DNA of 64,000 bases, taken from Leisingera methylohalidivorans DSM 14336. Its GTDB lineage: Bacteria; Pseudomonadota; Alphaproteobacteria; Rhodobacterales; Rhodobacteraceae. Below, one piece after another: positions 8,489 through 17,389 of the stretch; within the stretch, counting starts at the first letter, position 1; each line of letters starts with the position of its first letter. The position numbers were made by a program, and so were the translations under genes. Below the pieces are notes generated by a model. The model was given only the letters and a program-made list of their open reading frames with translations. It did no database searches and was not told the origin of the DNA. The DNA lies in contig NC_023135.1 of the NCBI RefSeq assembly GCF_000511355.1, forward strand, positions 3,524,838 through 3,588,837. The letters run 5' to 3'.

Positions 8489-9397
8489 TCACGCCATTTG
8501 CGGCATCCTATCACTCACAAACGTCGCAACTACCTCTTTCAAAGCGCGCAAAGTTGTGAGTTCAGGTGTCCGGTCCAGAGTGGCGATGCAAATCTGCCGG
8601 GTTTGTTCCGGCTTAATCAGCATCAGCACCCGGGTTCCGCCGAGGTTTCCTAAAGCCTGCATCAGCGCGCGCGGCAGAATCGTCGCCACCGAACCTTCAC
8701 GTGCCAGCACCATCGAGGCCATGAAACCGTTGGATTCGGACACGATCTCCGGCTTCAGTTCCAGATCAGCAAAAATCCGGTCCAAAATGCGGCGGTTTTG
8801 CATCTGCTGATCCAGCAGGCTGAGCGGCAGCTCTGCCGCTTCCGCCCAGCTGATCGCATCGCCACGGCCCGCCACCATCTCTTCCGGCGCCAGCAACACA
8901 TAGCTTTCCTCGTACAGCGGCTGAACTGTAACCAGATCCCGGCCCATGCTGTCGGAATAAGTTATCCCGGCATCAATTGTACCATCATAAAGCCGCTGCT
9001 GAATAGCCAGGGATGTTGTGACCTCGACGCGGGCCAGAACCCGCGGATAGGCCTGATGCACCTGATCCACCAGCTGCGCGGCCCAAGCGGTGGCGGTCGG
9101 CACCACCCCAAGCACCAATGTGCCTGTCACCTCGCCGCGGGCGGCAGCAATCTCCTGCTCCAGCGCCTTGGCATCATCCAGGATCGAGCGCGCCCGGCGC
9201 ACGATCATCATGCCCTCTTCAGTCAGCCCCTGGAACCGGTTGGCCCGTCGCACGATCGACAAACCAAGCCGTTCCTCCAGATTGCGGATCCGCATGGAGA
9301 ACGCGGGCTGCGAAATACCGCAATCGGCAGCGGCCTTGGCAAAGTGCTGATGCCGCGCCAGCGCAGTCAGCAGCTGAAGGTCTTTAAGTTCGATCAT
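8489..9397 (-). CDS. LysR-family transcriptional regulator
   Basis: 302 aa from the ATG at 9397, which begins MIELKDLQLLTALARHQ, the normal LysR start. An upstream in-frame start adds 12 unlikely residues. The N-terminal winged HTH (about residues 3–62: FAKAAADCGISQPAFSMRIRNLEERLG) is followed by a substrate-binding-like effector domain. It lies immediately upstream of, and on the same strand as, the formate dehydrogenase genes. A role controlling them by formate or a related effector is likely but not shown. Confidence 0.85.
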   Translation of the reverse strand: MIELKDLQLLTALARHQHFAKAAADCGISQPAFSMRIRNLEERLGLSIVRRANRFQGLTEEGMMIVRRARSILDDAKALEQEIAAARGEVTGTLVLGVVPTATAWAAQLVDQVHQAYPRVLARVEVTTSLAIQQRLYDGTIDAGITYSDSMGRDLVTVQPLYEESYVLLAPEEMVAGRGDAISWAEAAELPLSLLDQQMQNRRILDRIFADLELKPEIVSESNGFMASMVLAREGSVATILPRALMQALGNLGGTRVLMLIKPEQTRQICIATLDRTPELTTLRALKEVVATFVSDRMPQMA

Positions 9398-9450
9398 GAC
9401 CAAACCATACGCTGCCCCTGCCGGGCCGCGCAATGGGATCTGCTGCGTCC

Positions 9451-10002
9451 TCAGGGGCCGCTGTGCGCTTCAGCCTGACGAACAGCGGCGCCGAGCAGTT
9501 CGGTCAAGTGCTCCAGTGCTTCCGCAGCGCTGTGCAACCTCCTGGCCAGATCCGGACACCCCGCCAATGCCTGCAGCAGCAGACGTTCACGGGTATCCTG
9601 CAGTCTGTCTGCCAACTGGCTGCCTTCCTCAGTCAAGCGGTAGGTGACTCCTGAGCGGCCAGCCCCCTGTTTGCGGGTCAGCCCGGCAGAGGCCAGTTTG
9701 CGCAAGGAATACTGGATGTTTGGAATGTCGGTCCGGTTGGTGGTTTGGGCAAGCTCCTTGATCGTTTTGGACCGGCCGCCCTTGCCGATCAACTGCAGGA
9801 GTGTGATCTCCGCACTTGCCAAGGGCACGGTGCTGATCTGTTCAATACAGACGGTCTGCCATCGGGCCAAACCTTCTCCCGCTCTTTGAAGCGCCAATTC
9901 CAACATGTGCAACCCATCATCCGGCAGCACCTCCGCAGCCGCGTCAGCGGCCTGGCCAGAAGCCGAACTATATATAGGGGGATGGTCGAATTTGTTATCC
10001 AA
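9451..10002 (-). CDS. MarR-like winged-helix DNA-binding protein
   Basis: 183 aa. The centre (about residues 60–135) has a winged-helix pattern: helix pairs around KTIKELAQTTNRTDIPNIQYSLRKL and a wing with TRKQGAGRSGVTYRLTEEG, as in MarR-type proteins. No membrane segment or signal peptide is present. It precedes the LysR–fdh genes on the same strand, 53 bp upstream. It could co-regulate them or act elsewhere. The ligand is unknown. Confidence 0.7.
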   Translation of the reverse strand: MDNKFDHPPIYSSASGQAADAAAEVLPDDGLHMLELALQRAGEGLARWQTVCIEQISTVPLASAEITLLQLIGKGGRSKTIKELAQTTNRTDIPNIQYSLRKLASAGLTRKQGAGRSGVTYRLTEEGSQLADRLQDTRERLLLQALAGCPDLARRLHSAAEALEHLTELLGAAVRQAEAHSGP

Positions 10003-10784
10003 CGAAAAACTCCGGAAGAATAAATTTTAACAGCCCTGAAAAGGCATGAAGACAATGGGTCAGAAATTTTCGCTACCCGAAGCCGCCGATCTTGCAATGG
10101 CGTGCAGGCAATCCCTGAATGCTGAATCGGCGTCGGACCTGTTCCAAAAATCCAACTTAAATTACTCTCAACATATCTAACCAAATCGAAACGATTTCAA
10201 TATCCGTGTTGCAAAATTCGGAGCCTGGGCGGAACTCCCCTTTCCCAGGACGGATGTACCCCGCGGGTTTTGTGGCAGCTATGCCCGGCCGCTCTTCCCC
10301 TGCACTTCTTGCTAAAGTTCAGAATGGGAACAAAGTAACGGCGATCGCTTGGACGGAATTCCGCCACGCCCCGTTCCGCTGTGGCGCGCCTGGAAGATTC
10401 CCATTTTATTGGCCCGCCTGCCATCCGGCCCGCGATATGAACACCAGCTCTCAAGCAGCTGCGTGTCAGCCTTCACGGAGAAACCCGCAGCCTCCCGCAC
10501 CCGGCGCGGGCCCCTCCTATTTCACTGCTCAGAACCTGAGAGTAAGATGACCTCCCGGCCGCAGTCCGAGCTGCGCCCACCCTGCCTTGTCTTCCGTAAG
10601 ATTCGGGGTCTTCCAATGTGAAAATCAGGGATAATTCGGCACTGGCGGGACAGAGGGCGCGAGCGTTGATGTTGAAAATTAACACCGAAAGGGGGGAGTA
10701 GATGCTCGCAGCGCCATGTGATGTTGATTGGGTCAGCAATCCGACGGAAATGTCAGGTTTGCTCGGCTTGCAGTATTCTTAAGG
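10003..10784. other. ~780 bp without a supported gene
   Basis: Several short frames are open on both strands, but none has a ribosome site plus protein-like composition. Visible structure is a small AT-rich palindrome AAATCG-AAA-CGATTT at 10183–10197 and a short CTCAG…CTGAG hairpin near 10528. The first ~200 bp are AT-richer than the surroundings and probably carry the promoter of the MarR-like gene. Confidence 0.5.
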
Positions 10785-10861
10785 TGGCGGACCGAGGAGG
10801 ATTCGAACCCCCGACCCCTTGATTCGTAGTCAAGTACTCTATCCAGCTGAGCTATCGGTCC
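10785..10861 (-). tRNA. tRNA-Arg (anticodon ACG)
   Basis: The 77-nt cloverleaf on the minus strand has acceptor stem GGACCGA/TCGGTCC, an encoded CCA, and a TTCGAATC T-loop. The anticodon stem is CTTGA/TCAAG with loop CTACGAA, giving anticodon ACG (reads CGU, and CGC/CGA when A34 is deaminated to inosine). Confidence 0.95.
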
Positions 10862-10877
10862 ACTGCGGCGGGGTTTA

Positions 10878-10907
10878 ATCATAGCACCGCACGGGCGCAA
10901 CCCCCAA
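10878..10907 (-). promoter_or_regulatory. possible promoter of tRNA-Arg
   Basis: On the minus strand TTGGGG (10907–10902) and TATGAT (10883–10878) are 18 bp apart. The −10 ends 16 nt before the mature tRNA 5' end. The −35 is weak. The following stretch to 11167 shows nothing else. Confidence 0.35.
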
Positions 10908-11167
10908 AAGAAGGCTCGGCCCGTATTTCTTGCCTGTCTTTCCCGCCTGAAATTGGTGCCTGACTTGCAGGACGCCCGGTGACCCGGTCACCCTTGCCGC
11001 ACGCAAGCAGAAATGGCTTTCCCGGCGGAAGCGCGCAGGCTGGTTGAGTGCTGCCCGCTTCCGCAACCCCAGTCCGGCTAAATGTGATATAAGGCAAAAG
11101 CGACGTTCTTCCCACCGCCCTGGAGCCAAGGGAAGCAACATATCGAAAAGGAAAAAGGGGACCGCAA

Positions 11168-11818
11168 ATGCCGGACCGGGAGTCCGCAGAATTTCGCCTG
11201 AGGCCGCTGGAAGCAGAAGACCTGGCTACTCTGGCCGGCTGGTTTCAGAATGTGGCTGATCTGGCATGTTTCGACCGCTCTGCCCGTTCCCCCCTGAGCT
11301 TGCCAGAGACCGAACAGGCCTGGAGCTCTTCGGCGGATGCAGTGCCGGATACCAGCAAATGCTGGTTTGCAATTGTTACAGAAACCGATGCGCTTTGCGG
11401 TATTGCCGGTCTGGAAAACATCTCCATGGTCAACCGTGACGCCATAATTGCGCTTTTCATTGAGCAGTCCAGACGCCGGCAGGGTATCGGCATCCGGGCG
11501 CTTGCGCTGCTTCTGGACTTTGCATTCCGTCAGATCGGGCTAAATCGCATTACATCCTATTACCGTGCCGACAACACCCGCAGCGAGGAACTCACCACGC
11601 GCGCCGGCTTCGCAACCGAAGGCAGGATGCGAGCAGCCTGGTACGCAGAAGGCCGGTACTTCGACATGATCACAGTGGGCCTCTTAAGGGAGGAATGGGA
11701 GGCCAGCCGCAGGGTCCTGGCGCAGGCGCTTGATGCCAGTGCGCAAGCAAGCTTCCACGGCGCGGAGATTACAGGCTGGGCCTGGCCGCCGGGCCCGGCA
11801 GATCCGCAGGCAGGCTAA
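11168..11818 (+). CDS. GNAT-family N-acetyltransferase (RimJ/RimL type)
   Basis: 216 aa. It has the fold of acetyl-CoA-dependent N-acetyltransferases: the N-terminal FRLRPLEAEDLATLAGWF strand-helix, the acetyl-CoA pyrophosphate loop region RRRQGIGIRALALLLDFAF (about residues 103–121), and the following segment NRITSYYRADNTRSEELTTRAGF typical of RimJ/RimL proteins. The substrate is unknown. It stands 71 bp before the cyclase gene on the same strand and may be co-transcribed with it. Confidence 0.8.
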   Translation: MPDRESAEFRLRPLEAEDLATLAGWFQNVADLACFDRSARSPLSLPETEQAWSSSADAVPDTSKCWFAIVTETDALCGIAGLENISMVNRDAIIALFIEQSRRRQGIGIRALALLLDFAFRQIGLNRITSYYRADNTRSEELTTRAGFATEGRMRAAWYAEGRYFDMITVGLLREEWEASRRVLAQALDASAQASFHGAEITGWAWPPGPADPQAG

Positions 11819-11889
11819 GCGACAAAGCATACGGGCAGCGCCGGCTTCTCCGGCATTTCCTGCCGACACTCACAGGAGGAGGACAGCTT

Positions 11890-13662
11890 GTGAGCGGCCA
11901 TAAAAAAACAACAACGGTCCGGCGCCAGCTGGGAGCAGTGCTGTTTGCCGATGTCGTCGGATATGCCAGGCTTATGGGCAATGACGAAATCGACACATAC
12001 AGCGCCCTGAAATCCCTGCTGGAAGAGCTGGAAGCAGCATGCAATGCGCATGACGGACAGGTTGTTGCTGTCCGCGGCGACGGGGTTCTGGCATTGTTTG
12101 AGACAGCGACAGACGCGGTGAAATTCGGCGTCGAACTGCACCGCATTGCAGCGCAGAACAACAGTGCACGGCCAGAGGAACAGCAGCTACGGTTTCGGGC
12201 TGGTGTGCATATGGGCGAAATCCTGGTCGATGACCGCGGCATTCACGGCGACAATGTCAATATTGCCGCCCGGCTGCAGGAAATCGCCGAACCGGGCCGG
12301 GTTTATGTCAGCGGTCCCGTTTATGAGCAGATCCGCAACCGGTTGCGTTTCGGCTTTGAATTTCTTGGCCCGCAGCGGCTTAAGAATATTGCGGAACCGG
12401 TGCCGTCCTATTGTGTCCGCAGCGAAGTGGCCGGAGCAGCCATGGCCGCCACCCTGCGCCCTCCGGAAGCTCAGCCGGCAGGCCGTCCGCCCCCCGGCAT
12501 CCCGTCGGTCGCCGTGCTGCCTTTTGTCAGCCAGAGCGGCGATCAGTCCGACAGCTGGTTTGCGGACGGGCTGACAGAAGACATCATTCTGAACCTGTCC
12601 AAATTCAAAAACCTCTTTGTCATAGCCCGCAACTCGGCCTTTTTCTTCAAGACCCGTTCGATGCCGCCTCAAGAAGCCGCGCGTGAATTAGGGGTACGCT
12701 ACGTCGCGCGCGGCAGCGTCCGCAGGGCTGGAGCACGGGTACGCATCGCCATAGAACTGATTGATGCGGATTCGGGAAGAACGATCTGGGGCGAACGCTA
12801 CGACCGGAACATCGACGATATATTTGCCATCCAAGACGAGGTAACCGACGCAATTGTCGCGGCAACCGCTGTTCTGATCGAAGCCCAGGAACGCAAACGG
12901 ATGGCACAGGCAGCACCGGCAGATCTTGCGGCCTATGGCTTTGTGCTGCGCGGGCAGCAGTTTATCTTCCGCTACACCCGGCAGGATAACCGCGAAGCCC
13001 AGACCCTTTATGAACGGGCCCTTGCCCGGGACCAGGATTATGCCCGGGCTTCGGCTGCAATTTCACGGACCCTCAACATAGATTGGCGCTATTCCTGGGC
13101 CAAGGACGCCGAGCACGCGCTGGACACAGCCCTGTCTTATGCCCAGAAAGCAGTGGAGCTGGATCCGACCGATGCCCGCGGTTTCGGCGAACTGGGTTTC
13201 GTGCACCTATACCGGAAGGAGCATGACGCAGCGATCGGCGCTTACCGGCGCGCCCTTGCGCTTAATCCGAACGATGCCGACCTTCTGTCGGATTACGCTG
13301 ACGCGCTGGCACATTCCGGCGACAATGAAACAGCCATCGCAAGCTTGCAGCAAGCGATGCGGCTGAACCCCTATTTTCCCGATCAATATCTCTGGCATCT
13401 GGGCGGCGCCTACTACAACCTGAAACACTATGAGGCCGTCATCGAAACGCTCACAAAAATGAACAACCCGACCGAGGGACAGCGGATGCTGGCCGCCAGC
13501 TATGCGCAGCTGGGCAGAATGGAGCTGGCCCGGGACATGGCCGCCCGGCACCGCGAAGCACATCCGAATTTTTCACTGGAACGCTGGACCAAAGTGCAGC
13601 CTGACCGGCTGGAAGAAGACACGCTGCATTTTGTCGAGGGCTTGAAGAAGGCCGGGTTTTAA
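11890..13662 (+). CDS. class III adenylate/guanylate cyclase with TolB-like and TPR regions
   Basis: 590 aa from a GTG with a very strong AGGAGGAGG ribosome site. Residues ~12–180 are a class III nucleotide cyclase domain: metal aspartates in LFADVVGYARLM and RGDGVLALFE, and the NIAARLQEIA segment. A linker leads to a region like FlgO/TolB (SVAVLPF … WFADGLTEDIILNLSKF, about 203–330). Tetratricopeptide repeats fill about 390–560 (for example ALALNPNDADLLSDYADALAHSG). No transmembrane segment is apparent. It probably makes cAMP in the cytoplasm in response to a protein contact through the TPRs. Similar multi-domain cyclases are abundant in rhizobia and roseobacters. Confidence 0.85.
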   Translation: MSGHKKTTTVRRQLGAVLFADVVGYARLMGNDEIDTYSALKSLLEELEAACNAHDGQVVAVRGDGVLALFETATDAVKFGVELHRIAAQNNSARPEEQQLRFRAGVHMGEILVDDRGIHGDNVNIAARLQEIAEPGRVYVSGPVYEQIRNRLRFGFEFLGPQRLKNIAEPVPSYCVRSEVAGAAMAATLRPPEAQPAGRPPPGIPSVAVLPFVSQSGDQSDSWFADGLTEDIILNLSKFKNLFVIARNSAFFFKTRSMPPQEAARELGVRYVARGSVRRAGARVRIAIELIDADSGRTIWGERYDRNIDDIFAIQDEVTDAIVAATAVLIEAQERKRMAQAAPADLAAYGFVLRGQQFIFRYTRQDNREAQTLYERALARDQDYARASAAISRTLNIDWRYSWAKDAEHALDTALSYAQKAVELDPTDARGFGELGFVHLYRKEHDAAIGAYRRALALNPNDADLLSDYADALAHSGDNETAIASLQQAMRLNPYFPDQYLWHLGGAYYNLKHYEAVIETLTKMNNPTEGQRMLAASYAQLGRMELARDMAARHREAHPNFSLERWTKVQPDRLEEDTLHFVEGLKKAGF

Positions 13663-13738
13663 CGAAGACCGCCGCCCCGGTTATTAATGCCAGTCCTTCC
13701 CTGAAACTTCACAGCATATCTCTGCGCCATTCTCAGGC

Positions 13739-14563
13739 TTAGTCGCCGGATCCGCGTGCTTTCGCTCCGCTTACTTTGGCTCCGCTGACCTTGGCTCCGC
13801 TGACCTTGGCACCGCTGACCTTGGCACCGCTAACCGAAGGCCCGCCGCCACCGAAATAAACATCCAAAAGCACCTGTTCCAGCATGCCGGTCATCACGTC
13901 CATCCTGATCGAGTAATCCGCCTTGTCATAATCCCAGACCCGGATGTCGTTTGCGATCTGATACTCTGCCGAGGCGACACCGGTTATGGAAGGATTCTGA
14001 GGCGCCCGGGCACCCTGATTGGCGGGCATATTGTCTGTCGCACTTTTGCCCTCGCCATGCACCAGGAACAAGGCCGGTTCCGGCAACTCGTGATAGGTTC
14101 CTTCGTAAGCGAAGCCATAGATCCGGGCAAACTTCGCATGCAAACTGAGCTGGGCATCCAACAGATTGTTGCGCCCGCGCCCCCGAAGCCCCGCCTGCTT
14201 GTAGTTCTGCTTTGGAATATCCTTGGTCTGCGTCCAGACCGTATCCCCATGTTCAATGCCATCCAGAACGGCTACGCGATCGTCTGCGGAAATTTTCTTC
14301 TCGACCGCCAACTTGAAAGCGCTTCCGGCTCCGGCGGTGACTTTGTACACGCCATTTTCATTTGCGTTGTTGCGCCGCACTAGGACCAGGTCGCCTTCAG
14401 CAAGCTCAACCCCATCCAATTCCGTATCGACATTATTCAGATTCACCTTTTCAACGGTCGCAACCCGGACCGTTTTCTTGATATCGGACCTGACAATTTG
14501 CAGATCGTTCAGGAGACGCCCAAATAACAACACTTCAGAAAAACTCAGCAAAGACTCGGCCAC
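13739..14563 (-). CDS. unassigned protein with C-terminal VSGAK repeats (possible substrate of the YcaO/TfuA locus)
   Basis: 274 aa. The start is the GTG at 14563, which has AGGAG 8 nt upstream. An in-frame GTG at 14572 lies too close to that site. Residues ~30–85 resemble a segment seen in phage tail-fibre-type proteins (GVELAEGDLVLVRRNNANENGVYKV). The middle (YHELPEPALFLVHGEG … VASAEYQIANDIRVWDYDKAD) is unfamiliar. The last ~30 residues are five exact VSGAK pentapeptides, then ARGSGD. No signal peptide. It is last in the minus-strand order YcaO, TfuA, peptidase-like, this. A large leader with repeated C-terminal cores would fit a modified peptide, but a structural or sticky tail is an alternative. 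Confidence 0.55.
   Translation of the reverse strand: MAESLLSFSEVLLFGRLLNDLQIVRSDIKKTVRVATVEKVNLNNVDTELDGVELAEGDLVLVRRNNANENGVYKVTAGAGSAFKLAVEKKISADDRVAVLDGIEHGDTVWTQTKDIPKQNYKQAGLRGRGRNNLLDAQLSLHAKFARIYGFAYEGTYHELPEPALFLVHGEGKSATDNMPANQGARAPQNPSITGVASAEYQIANDIRVWDYDKADYSIRMDVMTGMLEQVLLDVYFGGGGPSVSGAKVSGAKVSGAKVSGAKVSGAKARGSGD
13760..13834 (-). repeat. five tandem 15-bp units coding VSGAK
   Basis: Five in-frame 15-bp units near the 3' end of the preceding gene translate identically. Two adjacent units are identical in DNA, and the outer ones have drifted at synonymous positions only (GGT/GGA, AAG/AAA, GTC/GTA/GTT). That pattern suggests the peptide is under selection. Confidence 0.85.
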
Positions 14564-14710
14564 TGTACACACTCCTGTGGCTATGGAAACAACTCAGGAT
14601 GACAGTTCAAAAAAAGACAGGTCTGGAACTTCTGCAGGTTCTGATGCCTTCAATGCCCCCTGAAATGTAAAATAGCACGAAATGAATAGAATTTGTAGAC
14701 AATCAGCCAG

Positions 14711-16009
14711 TCAGCCGCCGGGCATTCTTGTTCTCACTGAGTGGGCGTGGCTGCCCTCATCCGCTTCAGCCAGTCGCGGACCAGCCTGGGCAAAGCCAAT
14801 TCCCCGCATGCGGAAGTTGCCTTCAATAATAGTGCGGAAGGCGCCTCCGGTTGTTTCCTGGTCAACGATCAACAGCGCTTTCTCCACTGCTGCATAGGTA
14901 AGGTTTTCGGCATCCAGCATGCTCCACGCTGCCGCCAGATAGGCGCCCAGAAAATCACGTGCTTCCAAAAGAGATATGCGAAACCCTTCGGGATCAAGAG
15001 CATAGCGCGCATCAAACAGGGCCTGCATGACATCGCTGTAATAGGGTGTTTCCTCCAACTGGTCGGACAGGTCCTCCATTTCAGGTGTGATCAGGTCATG
15101 AACCAGCAGACGCTCGTGAAAAATATCGACGAGGATATCGAACATCGCCCCCGTCAGAGGTTCGGACAGCGCGTGCTCACTGCTCCAGCCGGACACAAAC
15201 TCCTGAAGCGTCCGGGTATTTGCCGCCATCCGGATTTGCGCATTCCCGGCAAGTTCGGCAAAGCGGTTCAACTGATTTAACGTGTAAAGATTGCCCTTCG
15301 TGTTCTCTAGCAGCTCCTCCACAACCGACCCGAAGTGCAGCGACGCTATCAGCGCCACCAAATCGGCTGCAGATTCGTGAAACCCGAAGTATTCGCCCGG
15401 CACATCGTCCGAGACCGGCATTCCCGCAACACTGTAGATGATGGCATGGCCGATCTCGTGGGCGACCACATCAAAATTCAGGCTGTAAGCGCGGTATTCG
15501 CCGCCATGTTCGCTGGTGCCGCCGGTTTCCAGAAACCCCCAGCCGATATGCGCGTTGTCCAGGCTCGGCAGCAGCGACAGCTCCAGCCGGTCATAATCGC
15601 GTTCAAAATGCCAGGGGATCGGGTGCCCGAAATACGCCTCCCAGACATCCAGCGTGAAATGGGCAGCAGCAAACAAATGCACCGCTTCAAAGCCGGGATC
15701 TGAAGGCTGAACGTGAACAAAATGCCCATCTTCATCCGGCGCAGGAGGCTCTTGGATCTCTCCGAGCCAAGGCGGCAGATACATACCCGGCCCCGACGGG
15801 CCAGGAACGATGGCGCCAAACGGAATTGTTTTGCCCAAAGGGTTGACCGCATACATCCGCGGTCCCGACGGGCCCGGCCCGATTGAACCCGGCGGCGCGG
15901 AAATCTCGATCAGTTCCAGTTCCGGATCCGCAGTCCGGAACGGCGATTGCGGAAATAAAAGAAACCGCGTTCCCGGCGCTTCCTCCGCCATCCCAAAGGT
16001 GTCATCCAT
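14711..16009 (-). CDS. HExxH zinc-metallopeptidase-like protein with Pro/Gly-rich repeats
   Basis: 432 aa, with a GGAGGG site before the ATG at 16009. Near residue 175 is VVAHEIGHAIIYS, an HExxH zinc site. About 30 residues later GFHESAADLVALI supplies the downstream glutamate, as in thermolysin-like (M4-type) peptidases. The N-terminal ~110 residues are Pro/Gly-rich and contain two copies of a PGPSGPxMY motif. No signal peptide or membrane segment is apparent. It sits between the TfuA-like gene and the VSGAK-repeat gene in one operon, so it may cleave the modified product or itself be a substrate. The exact peptidase family is uncertain. Confidence 0.65.
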   Translation of the reverse strand: MDDTFGMAEEAPGTRFLLFPQSPFRTADPELELIEISAPPGSIGPGPSGPRMYAVNPLGKTIPFGAIVPGPSGPGMYLPPWLGEIQEPPAPDEDGHFVHVQPSDPGFEAVHLFAAAHFTLDVWEAYFGHPIPWHFERDYDRLELSLLPSLDNAHIGWGFLETGGTSEHGGEYRAYSLNFDVVAHEIGHAIIYSVAGMPVSDDVPGEYFGFHESAADLVALIASLHFGSVVEELLENTKGNLYTLNQLNRFAELAGNAQIRMAANTRTLQEFVSGWSSEHALSEPLTGAMFDILVDIFHERLLVHDLITPEMEDLSDQLEETPYYSDVMQALFDARYALDPEGFRISLLEARDFLGAYLAAAWSMLDAENLTYAAVEKALLIVDQETTGGAFRTIIEGNFRMRGIGFAQAGPRLAEADEGSHAHSVRTRMPGG

Positions 16010-16051
16010 GTGCCCTCCAATCTTGCGGAGGTTTCGCCGTATATGCCCTGC

Positions 16052-17389
16052 CTAGTCGCTGCATTCCGGTGCAGACTGTGTTCTTCCCTTTTGATGATAC
16101 ATGAATTCACGCCGGATCAGCGCATAGAATTCATCAAGGGCTCTAAGACCGATGCCCGCAGCATACTTACCCAGGTCATCCGGAATTTCGCGCTGCAGAC
16201 GCGTTTCAAAATACCAGACGGTCAAGCGCAACCGGTCCTGTTCAGGCTGATCGCTGCCCCGCTCAGCCAGCCACTGCGATTTGGAAATGGCTCGGGATTT
16301 CAATTGCGCATAGGCGTCTGCTTGCCGTAGCTCCGCCAGCAAGTGCAGGTCCAAATCCCTGTCCTGGGCGTTCACAGCGGTGCCGGCCAGCACTGTTTCC
16401 CCAAGCAAAGCTTCATACCCGTCAGCAGTCAGACCGTTTTCTGCCAGCCACTGCTTTAGGTCGTGACTGCGGAAAAGCTTGAGTGTTTCCCGATGGCGGT
16501 TCAATTGCTCCAAAATCTCTTGCCGGTCCGCACTCAGATCCGTTCGCCTGGCATCCTCCAGCGCCATACAGCGCAACGCAGCGCGGGTCCGGAATTCACC
16601 AAAGCGCTCCGGCTCGAGGCGCAACTCATCCAGCACCCGCAGATCCGCGTCCGGCAGGCTTTGCGCCTCCGCCTCGATACGCCGTACCAGTCCCTGCCAG
16701 GCAAGCGAGCGTTCAACCCTCTGTGCCGGCATGCAAGCGGCCATAGCTCCATTCTGCAGAACGGCCGCCATGCGGTTCAGCATCATCTGCGCGTCATCGC
16801 GCTTGGCATCCACCCGCCCGGTTTCCAGCCAGGCCGAGAACCTGCCAAGCCAGGATGCGTCCGCAACCCCCGCAAGGATCTGTTCCCAAGTCCTGTCCTG
16901 GTAGAACAGTCGCTTGGCCGTTCTGAGCAGCTCAGCAGCCTGATCCGCTTCCAGCGCTGCATCAGTTACCGCGCGCGCCACTGTTGCCCGGATCGAGACC
17001 ATTGGTTCGCTTAGCGGAGCAAAGCCCATTTCTGCCGGGCAGTGCAGGACAGCAACTTCGTCATCGTCGCAGATTTCGCCAGCAGCATACGCCTTGTAGA
17101 TGTTTCCGGTGCCAATCATCCCGAAGGCAGACAGCTCAACCGCCCGCAGCGCGCCCATGCTGGCGCTGCCGAATACCGCGATCCCCTGCTCCATTGCCCA
17201 CAGGATTTCCTTGTGCCAGACCGAGGGTACGCCTTCAAAGTACCCGTCGATTAAGCCGATGACGGTTGCCCCTTGACGGGCGGCGCGGTAAATGTCGCCT
17301 TGACCAGCTGGCGGCAGAACAGTGGCATTCAGCAAGGTCCGGACCTCCTCAGCGCTGATTGTCGGGCCTGCAAAAACAACCGCCGTCAA
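16052..17389 (-). CDS. TfuA-like protein, partner of YcaO
   Basis: 445 aa. Residues 3–130 match the TfuA core: FAGPTISAEEV, PPAGQGDIYRAA, IGLIDGYFEGVPSVWHKEIL, GSASMGALRAVEL, DDDEVAVLH and SEPMVSIRAT. The C-terminal ~280 residues are helical and unassigned. The start is TTG in a TTGA overlap with the stop of the YcaO gene, so the two are translationally coupled. TfuA proteins act with YcaO enzymes to install backbone thioamides, in thioviridamide-type peptides and at the thioglycine of methyl-coenzyme M reductase. The C-terminal extension is longer than a bare TfuA core and may bind the substrate. Confidence 0.85.
   Translation of the reverse strand: MTAVVFAGPTISAEEVRTLLNATVLPPAGQGDIYRAARQGATVIGLIDGYFEGVPSVWHKEILWAMEQGIAVFGSASMGALRAVELSAFGMIGTGNIYKAYAAGEICDDDEVAVLHCPAEMGFAPLSEPMVSIRATVARAVTDAALEADQAAELLRTAKRLFYQDRTWEQILAGVADASWLGRFSAWLETGRVDAKRDDAQMMLNRMAAVLQNGAMAACMPAQRVERSLAWQGLVRRIEAEAQSLPDADLRVLDELRLEPERFGEFRTRAALRCMALEDARRTDLSADRQEILEQLNRHRETLKLFRSHDLKQWLAENGLTADGYEALLGETVLAGTAVNAQDRDLDLHLLAELRQADAYAQLKSRAISKSQWLAERGSDQPEQDRLRLTVWYFETRLQREIPDDLGKYAAGIGLRALDEFYALIRREFMYHQKGRTQSAPECSD

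Noticed and set aside
10206..10739. Several 60–115-codon frames on both strands
   Set aside because: No ribosome sites, conflicting frames, and Pro/Arg-rich translations without family resemblance.
13760..13834. CRISPR-like or noncoding tandem repeat
   Set aside because: Units are only 15 bp with no spacers, and are in frame with a coding sequence translating to identical pentapeptides. No CRISPR array was seen anywhere in the window.
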